DNA from: Coprinellus micaceus
Lineage: Eukaryota; Basidiomycota; Agaricomycetes; Agaricales; Psathyrellaceae
Direction of reading: 5' to 3'
Assembly: GCA_951394405.1 (NCBI GenBank)
Contig: OX596335.1
Coordinates: 4,278,001 to 4,342,000 of the forward strand
Length of the DNA stretch: 64,000 nt
A program made the position numbers and the translations under genes. The notes below the pieces were generated by a model. The model did not search any database and was not told where the DNA came from. It worked only from the letters and a program-made list of their open reading frames with translations. Position 1 is the stretch's first letter. The number at the start of each line of letters is the position of its first letter. Below, in pieces: positions 57,276-64,000 of this stretch.

Positions 57276-58328
57276 ATGGTGAACCCACCGAGGTGGAAAG
57301 CCCTCTTGGACGCTGCGTTGGCGAAGAACCCGGGTTCGACGAGTGCGTTTCTTTCCTTCTTGATTGTTCGCCCACATCCTCCTCGTCTCCACCCTCACAT
57401 CGCCCAGCCGCACTGCCCTTCATCACTTACCCCTTACAAGTCCACTCACACTTTCCTCCCCACAGTATTCCAACTCGCGACCCTCCAACCCTCCTCCCCC
57501 TCCCTCTCCCAATCCCCGGTTATACCCAGCACGCACCCCCAACCCCGCGTCCGATCACACGTCTTCCGCTCGTTCATCGGCTCTCTCCCACCCAACGTTC
57601 GCCTCCCTCCGCACACCGTAGGAAGGAGTGAGCTTGCGGCTTTACCAAGTAACCCTCTCGCTGCCCTAGCTGCAGATGACCGTACAGGTGGGAGTGGAGG
57701 TAGAAGTGGAGCAGACCTGAGTTTGAGTGAGGAGGTGGACAGCAGGGTGGATATAAGCTTCCCGCTTCTGGTATCGACGACGGATATTAGGACGCCGAAG
57801 GTTACGCAGCTCCTCAGTTCGCCATACGTCGAGCTCGCGTGGTGGATCGACGGGAGCCCGAATGGGGACGACGAGACGAAGCAGCAGTTTCGAATTAGCG
57901 GTATCGTATCCTTGGTCCCTAGCCCACGTTCGGAAGAAGTGGCCGCGAAATTGGTGTTCGAGGGTCAGGGAGGGTCAAAGGAGAGTAGAGAGTGGTGGGA
58001 AGAAACGAGGGCGGAAAGTTTCAAGTCTCTGTCGGCGCACATGAAAGCTTCTTGGGCCAAACCCACCCCGGGCTCTCCTCTCTCCCTCCACGGAGGATCC
58101 GATGCCCCAAACTCCTGGCCCGTCAAGATCGAGGAGCCCTCGTCCACAGATAGTCCGGAGGAACGAGCGAGGAAGAAGGAATTGTGGGATAAGGCCCTAC
58201 GGAATTTCGCGTTGGTGGTCATCGAGCCGCGTGAGGTGGATTTTGTGGATTTGGGTGTGGTGCCGAATCGGAGGTGGAGGTTTTGGAGAGGGGGGAGTGG
58301 GTGGGAGGAGGAGGAGGTTGTGGCGTAG
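57276..58328 (+). CDS. PNPOx-like flavoprotein, Alr4036-type FMN-binding domain (intact copy)
   Basis: Two exons, 57276-57342 and 57466-58328, giving 309 aa from the first ATG (MVNPPRWKALLDAALAKNPGS). The intron (GTGCGTTT...CCCCACAG) is 123 nt, a multiple of three and free of stops, so an unspliced form would add 41 residues; splicing restores the family motif GSTIFQLATLQP. Other landmarks: PRVRSHVFRSF, FPLLVSTTDIRTPKVTQL, VELAWWIDGS and QQFRISGIVSLV, which fit the Pyridox_oxase_2 (Alr4036) group that binds FMN in a split-barrel dimer. The substrate is unknown; a pyridoxine 5'-phosphate oxidase activity is not established for this group. C-terminal NFALVVIEPREVDFVDLG is also typical. Two other copies in the window are broken, leaving this as the only working one seen. 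Confidence 0.9.
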   Translation: MVNPPRWKALLDAALAKNPGSTSAFLSFLIVRPHPPRLHPHIAQPHCPSSLTPYKSTHTFLPTVFQLATLQPSSPSLSQSPVIPSTHPQPRVRSHVFRSFIGSLPPNVRLPPHTVGRSELAALPSNPLAALAADDRTGGSGGRSGADLSLSEEVDSRVDISFPLLVSTTDIRTPKVTQLLSSPYVELAWWIDGSPNGDDETKQQFRISGIVSLVPSPRSEEVAAKLVFEGQGGSKESREWWEETRAESFKSLSAHMKASWAKPTPGSPLSLHGGSDAPNSWPVKIEEPSSTDSPEERARKKELWDKALRNFALVVIEPREVDFVDLGVVPNRRWRFWRGGSGWEEEEVVA

Positions 58329-59759
58329 TGCCGGTGTGAGGTGGATGGGTGAGGCAGGTGAGATAAGGAGTAAGGTGGTTCTCCGAGTCAGAAGGGAGAG
58401 TAAATTAAGTATGGAAAAAGCGAAGCATAGGCATATGCTTGGACGACTTGGAACCCTGTTATACACGGGAGAGTGGTTAAAACCTGTGGGTCGTAACCAC
58501 CTGCATCATATTGGAATTTGGGATCATGCAAATCGAATAAAGCGGCGAAGTGACTCGGAGGGACAGGTGCGGCCATCGAACTGCCTTTCAGACTTGCAAA
58601 TTCATTCGCTCAGATTGCCTTTCAACCACGATCACCCCGAACGACAGGCTGCTTGCACGAAACGGGCGACCACGAAACTCGCACCAATCCATAGTATCAT
58701 TTCATCCCGTTTGGCATGATCACCTAGGTAAGGTAGCCCCAAGTCATTTCCCGCCAACCTCAGGCGCGGGAAAATATACCTGCGATAGTCGACCATCCTC
58801 CTGCACGAACGAGGTAGAAATCGAAAAATATGGCCGCAAGGAGTTGTTGATTCCGAGAGGTTCTTTCGTCTGAGTACCCCCTCGGTCCGATTCGTGAGGA
58901 GTTGCGAGTGCCATTAAGAAAATGGGATGGCTGGATTTGGCCCATCAACTTGGCACCCACTGGATTTGCAACCACAGCAAGTTGCTTGAAATGCATCCCT
59001 GAAGTGTTTTTTGAGGCCTCACACCGCAAGAAAGGACGCGTGGCCCAGGTGAGTGCATTGGTTGTTCATTGTGGCGGACAATTTGCATGTGCCCGAGAAC
59101 AAAGGAAAATCGTACCCATGTAAACTGTCGACACAAATGCCGCATCGATTTAGCACCTGATACATGCGATTTTTCTTGCAGTGTCAAGTCAGTGGAAGAA
59201 GAACTGCGCGGGAGATGACTTGGGCATTGGACAATGGGGCTACATACCTTACGGCGATCTGAAAATTGCTCTCTCCCACCAACTCCATAGAAGCCTGCAC
59301 ACTCGAAAATGGGCGAGAACGAGGCTACACAGCACTCAGAACGAGACCCCGGTAGAACAGTTGGATGATTCATCCCGCGCTCGACGGGGAAGAGGGGGTC
59401 CTGAGTACAACGAACCGCTGACACAAGGCCCGGTCTTGCGTAGTCTCGACTTTGTTACGCCGGGGAAACACCAGCAAACATGGCCGTTTTGCCACCCAAA
59501 TCACGATGGGGTTACGCTGGGCGTAAGTGGCATGCAATCCCTTTGTAATCGAAATTTACAGCCAAAAAGCGGCGTATTCCCTTTGTATCCTCGATCGTAA
59601 TCCCAACATTTTGTAGTGGCACTTATGAAGGGATGTTCAGGTGTAATTCCAGCGTAATCCCAGCATACCAGAGTGGACCTTATGGGGCGGATGGTCTTGT
59701 GTGAATAATGTACTTGTTCCATTGTACAAGTACCCAGCTTACTCCCCCAGATCTCCCAA
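58329..59759. other. gene-poor spacer between duplicated blocks
   Basis: About 1.4 kb without a supported gene. Near 59520-59680 the short pattern GTAATCxxA/CAxC recurs several times. No TATA box precedes the NLR 2 start. Confidence 0.45.
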
Positions 59760-62700
59760 ATGTTCTCCTCGTCCAAGGCGACGCAATCTCCCCCCGACGT
59801 CCCACGTCACCGCAAACGGGATCGGGTGCTCGATGTCCTCAATCCAATTCGAAATGCCCGTAGTTCGCCCGGAGCATCTCCCGGTGGCTCGACAGAGTCT
59901 CCTGCTGGAGGGTCGGGTAACCACCGCCCAACCGATGAGCGGTCGGTGACGTTGGAAGTGAAACGTGGAACATTGGCAAGACTTTGTCTGTTCCCTTCTA
60001 TAACGCAGATAAATCGACCACGGCGACGGGCACATGCGATCCAGGACCCGGCCGGCTCAAAACACCACTATGGTGATACCTGTGAGTGGTAGTGCCGTCC
60101 CTCAAAACGAACCAACCGTTGAAGGCCGCCGCCGCCTGTTAACAGACGATACGACGAATACCGTCAACGGTACGGCAAACTACATCAGCAGCGTGGCAAA
60201 GGCAAGCTTGGGTACGCATTCAGGTGAGAGACACGGAAGCACCTTGCTGTCCACCCCGTTGAGTCGACATGTTACGTGTCAGTGACGACCATCGAGCACG
60301 CCGAGAAAGTGATCTATTCATCTCGGTCAGGAAACGGTGCGCTGTACGACTCACTTGGTTAACCACTTGAACTGATATCTCCTCACCAGAGGCGTTATTG
60401 TGGGACAGCCTTCCCAGGCAACGCGACGTGAGCGGTCTTGATGCCAACGCATATCTGGAGGGGAGCCGAGAAGATTCCGTGCAGGATATACTGGGCTGGG
60501 TTGAGGACCCCACCTCGGAGCTGGCGTTGTTCATCCATGCACCTGCGGGACTAGGAAAGTCCACCCTCGCCCGTCACCTCACCCACCGCCTCAACGCGGC
60601 AGGACGTCTCGCAGCTTCTGTGTATCTCAGCGGCATACCCAGGGATGCCCGAGGCCCAGAAAGTGTCGTGAAGTTGATATCGCGGGAGATCGGGGAGAAG
60701 TACCGTGAAGCCATTCCGACCATCCTGGAAGCGATCGGTTCGTGTAAAGGAGCACCACTCGAAGACCACGTCGAAATGTACCTCCGTGACCCACTACGCT
60801 CTCTCGGCCTGCCGCATGCCCTGACAGTGGTTTTCGATGCCGTCGACGAGTGGGAATCCCACGAAGCCCTCCTCAAAGCACTCCCATCTCTCACTTCCTC
60901 TTCCACCGTCATCAAGTTCATCTTCCTCGGCCGCTCGGATCCTCGGACTCGAGGATTCAAGGTCAATTATATTCGACCCTACGCTCTGCACCCCGTCCCG
61001 ACGGCGATCATGGCGCAGTATTTCGTGAAGCAATTTGAGGACGTGAAGTGGGGAGAAGGGCCACGACCAACTACACGGCATATCACCCGGCTTGCACAGC
61101 TTGCCAATGGGCTGTTCATATGGGCGGCTGTTGTGTGTTCCCTCTTACAGAAGAGGTTGAGTCGCTTGTCTCCGAACACCATCCTCGACACCATCCTCGA
61201 CTCGCGAAAAAGTCTAGGAGATGGCAAGCAGTTGGCGACTTTGTACCATCAAGCCATATTGTGGCTGTTTCCTGACTCTGAGGACCAGGACCTCTTCCGC
61301 GACTATATGGGTGCGACGCTTGCCCTTCAAGAGTCCCTTCCCTTGGCCGAATTCGCGTCCTTGACCGGTCTACCTATCCTAGTGATTGAAGGCATCCAAA
61401 TCCATCTCATGGCCTTGCAAATCAGAAAGGCGGGCGACAAAGACGAGGCACAGGCGGTCTACCCAGCCCATAAGCTTTTCCATCTATCATTCTTGGAGTA
61501 CATAGCAAGTCCCTCGACGCCACACGCTGTCGCTTTTCATATTTCAATCTTCGACTCTCACTCCCAGTTAGCAGAGTGCTGCCTTAGGGAGCTACCGCTC
61601 TTCCTTCCCAGCTCCCACCCCCTCACCAGTCTTGACCTTGCTCCCCGACAAAAGCATGCCGTGGCATGGCTACCGATGCACATCTATCATGGAACCCCTG
61701 CCGTCAGGCCAGGCGCATCCGTCGAGTGGAGAAGCACTAGGCATTGCGCCTTACTTCGACAATATGGCTTCCAGTTGTTGGGGCAGTGGAGGGACCTATT
61801 CGTCAGTTTGGTAGCGCCAGATTACGTGGACGTGGGCTCCTTCAAGGCGGAGTACACTGATGACGAAGCGGTGTTGGTGATGCTGGATGTCGATGAGGTC
61901 CTCAAGACAATGGCAGAGGATACACCTGCTAGGTACTCCCGGATACCGTGCTTGGAAATGGCAGCCCGTATTCGAACCCAAGATGCAAAGGTGTGGTGTT
62001 ATTTGGGCTGGGCCTACTGGAGCGCTGCCCAAACCAGCAGATCCAGAGAGCCGTGCGAGAGGGCTGTGGCAGCGCATGAAAGTGCGTTGCTCATCGCGGA
62101 TGAGGCCGAAAGCTTTGATCGAGCGCACCTGCTATACAGCTTGGCCACTGCCCTAAATACTCGGTATGAACGCCTTGGGAATGTGCAAGACTTGAATCGG
62201 GCAATCGAACTACATCAGAGCGCACTGGTGCTCCGCCCCCAGGGGCATCCGGACCGAATGATATGTCTTAACAATTTCGCAAGAGCTATCCTATGTCGCT
62301 CTGGGTCGACCCGCGATGAAGATGAAGCAATTCGCTTGCTCCGATGCGCGGTGGATCTGTCGCAACCGGGGGACTCAAATATCAGTATGTATTTGACCAA
62401 CCTCGCGTCCCTTCTTGACAGTCGATTCGCCGACACCGGAGTCGTGGATTACCACAACGAGGCGATTGCCCTCTTTGAGGAGGCGCTGGACCTTCGCCCA
62501 CCCGGACATGCAGACCGCGTGGCGTCTCTGGACAACCTTGCAACGTCCTTTTACCACCACTTTTGGACAACAAAGTCGACAGACAGCATCGACAAAGCGA
62601 TCCGCTTGCGCAGAGAGGTACTGGAGCTCCACCCCTTCGGCCACTCAGGTCGCATACAATCTCTCGATATTCTCGCCTCGTACCTCCGTTCTCGCTCCTG

Positions 62701-63385
62701 GTCAATTGGGTCTATCAATGAACTCAACGAAGCTACCCGCCTCCGCCGGGAGGTGCTCCAACTCATCACCCCCGATCACGCAAACTGGGCAACCTCGCTC
62801 CATCGGCTGGCGGCATGCTTCTCTTCTCTCTTCGCGAACACAGGGTCTATCACCGACCTCGACGAATCCATTCGCTTGAGGCGGGAGGTGCTCGACCTCT
62901 CTCCACCGACGGACCGCACAAACCGAGCAGTCTTACTCAACGGACTCGCATGGTCCTTGGTCCTTCGACACGAAGCTCAAGGATCTACCGACAAGCTCAG
63001 CGAATCCATCCAACTTAGTCTGGAATCTCTTGATCTCCTTGCGGTTGGCCATCCAACACGCTTTTACGTCTTAGATACGTTGGCAAGAGCCCTTCTCCAT
63101 AACTCTGAAACCCTTGAGGAAGCTCTGCAGCTGAGTCGAGAATCGATCTCGCTCGCTCCGCCACGCAACCATTCGCACTGGGAGCCCTTGATGACCTTGG
63201 TCATTATCCTCCACCGTCTCTACGAACGATCCGGCGAAATCGGTCAGCTCCAGGAAGCAATCTCAACCTGTGAGGAAGCGCTATCCCTATGCCCAACTAC
63301 CGACCCATGCCGCTCTGAGCTCGTCGCGTTGAAGGCCAAGTTGGCGGAGGCGGAACTTATGCAGCCCTCTACGATCCATACCTGA
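59760..63385 (+). CDS. NACHT-TPR NLR-like protein, copy 2
   Basis: Three exons, 59760-60081, 60125-60223 and 60390-63385, giving 1138 aa; all phases close without adjustment. Introns are 43 and 166 nt; the second matches the 167-nt intron of copy 1. The N-terminal exon (MFSSSKATQSPPDVPRHRK) is Ser/Pro/Arg-rich. Exon 2 carries LTDDTTNTVNGTANYISSVA, a block kept in copy 1. NACHT: Walker A APAGLGKST (about 192-199) and Walker B VVFDAVDEWE. About nine TPR units of about 45 residues fill the C-terminal 500 residues. The NACHT and TPR parts are nearly colinear with copy 1 and mostly identical, while the N-terminal exon differs much more. Predicted cytosolic NLR sensor; whether it triggers cell death is not shown by the sequence. 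Confidence 0.92.
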
Positions 63386-63615
63386 TTTCTCTACAGATTG
63401 TCCAACTATGCTTTATTCCTAAGATCTATCGCCTGGCTCTCGATCTAAGCCCTCACCCCCACCGGCGGCTTCCGAGGGCCCCAAGCACGCATGCCCTACA
63501 TGGCCCCCCTATATCGAACTTAGCTCCAATGCTATGCCTTTATCGCCACTGATCATCAAATTAGGCGCCCAGGCACACCCATGAGCTGTGTCGCGTCCCC
63601 TCATGACGGAGTCAC
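63386..63615. other. shared 3' flank of NLR copy 2
   Basis: Matches 56292-56560 up to about 63595. Then the DNA that holds the ankyrin relic and the PNPOx 5' half in block 1 is missing, so a deletion joins the flank to the middle of PNPOx. Confidence 0.65.
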
Positions 63616-64000
63616 GTGTCGATGCACATCGAGCGATCGGAGGAAGAGGTGACTGCGAGATTTGTGTTAGAGGGACAGGGAGGGAATGAGAGTAGAGACT
63701 GGTGGGAAGCAACGAGGGCGGAAAGTTTTAAGAGTATGCCGGCGCACACGAAAGCAAGCTGGGCTAACATACCAACTTTTGGTACCCCGCTCTCCCTCCA
63801 CCGTGGGCACACCGCCCCGGAGCCTTCAAGTTGAGCCGTCACAATCGAGGAGCCCGAGCCCGGCTCAGATAGTCCTGAGGAGGAAGAGAAGACAAGGGTG
63901 TTGAGGAATTTCGCGTTGGTGGTGATCGGGCCACTTGAGGTTGGTTTTGTAGATTTGGGGGTGTGGAGGTTTTGGAGAGGTGTGAGTGGGTGGGAGGAGG
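63616..64000 (+). pseudogene. truncated PNPOx-like gene, third copy (runs off the window)
   Basis: Starts inside the gene at RSEEEVTARFVLEGQGG (intact copy: RSEEVAAKLVFEGQGG) and keeps WWEATRAESFKSMPAHTKASWA and, further on, NFALVVIGPLEVGFVDLG. It lacks the FMN-binding N-terminal half, carries a TGA in place of the Trp codon near 63833, and has lost residues before NFALVV. The end of the copy lies beyond position 64000. Confidence 0.86.

Noticed and set aside
58945..59424. Minus-strand frame of 159 codons in the spacer before NLR 2
   Set aside because: Cys- and His-scattered random composition with no domain pattern, and no conservation in the matching region of the first NLR block.

Overview
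The window looks like nuclear DNA of a mushroom-forming basidiomycete (Agaricomycetes). Genes are split by many short GT-AG introns (mostly 50-75 nt, often with CTAAC/CTAAT-like branch points). The gene set fits: a QDE-1-type RNA-dependent RNA polymerase, NACHT-TPR NLR proteins, F-box paralogs, a DUF1479-independent 2OG-Fe(II) oxygenase family protein, C2H2 regulators and an auxilin. No bacterial operon, rRNA, tRNA, CRISPR array or intact transposon was recognised. All gene models below were spliced by hand from reading frame, splice consensus and paralog comparison.

Layout. 0.65-1.87 kb: a C2H2 zinc-finger gene (-). 1.9-14.0 kb: a long stretch with no gene I can support, holding degenerate tandem repeats between 9.7 and 12.9 kb. 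14.05-17.8 kb: a large Msn2-like C2H2 regulator (+), a paralog of the first gene. 18-21.8 kb: gene-poor, with two weak decayed-gene candidates. 21.8-36.7 kb is a compact housekeeping block: auxilin/Swa2 (-), two tandem F-box paralogs (+), centrin (-), RdRP (+), and an acidic nuclear-type protein (-). 36.7-39.7 kb is gene-poor and contains a relic of an NLR TPR tail. 39.8-46.1 kb: 2OG-Fe(II) oxygenase (+), an orphan protein (+), and a divergent CDK-activating-type kinase (-).

46.4-64 kb is a dynamic segment built by segmental duplication. One block carries, on the minus strand, an intact small ankyrin gene, a broken PNPOx-like (pyridoxamine 5'-phosphate oxidase-like) gene and the intact kinase. 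A second block on the plus strand carries a kinase relic, an ankyrin relic and an intact PNPOx-like gene. A third, truncated PNPOx copy runs off the right end. Two tandem NACHT-TPR NLR genes (about 1.1 kaa each, offset about 7.1 kb) are interleaved with these copies, with a helix-turn-helix-like gene just upstream of the first. Survival is reciprocal: each duplicated gene is intact in only one block.

Functional threads: the RdRP points to RNA silencing, the NLRs to non-self recognition or programmed cell death, and the zinc-finger pair to stress-type transcription control. A 17-base imperfect palindrome (TGGGTGSTTAAGCGCCC) lies in the same orientation 140-300 bp upstream of three unrelated genes (F-box 2, kinase, HTH gene) and may be a shared regulatory site.
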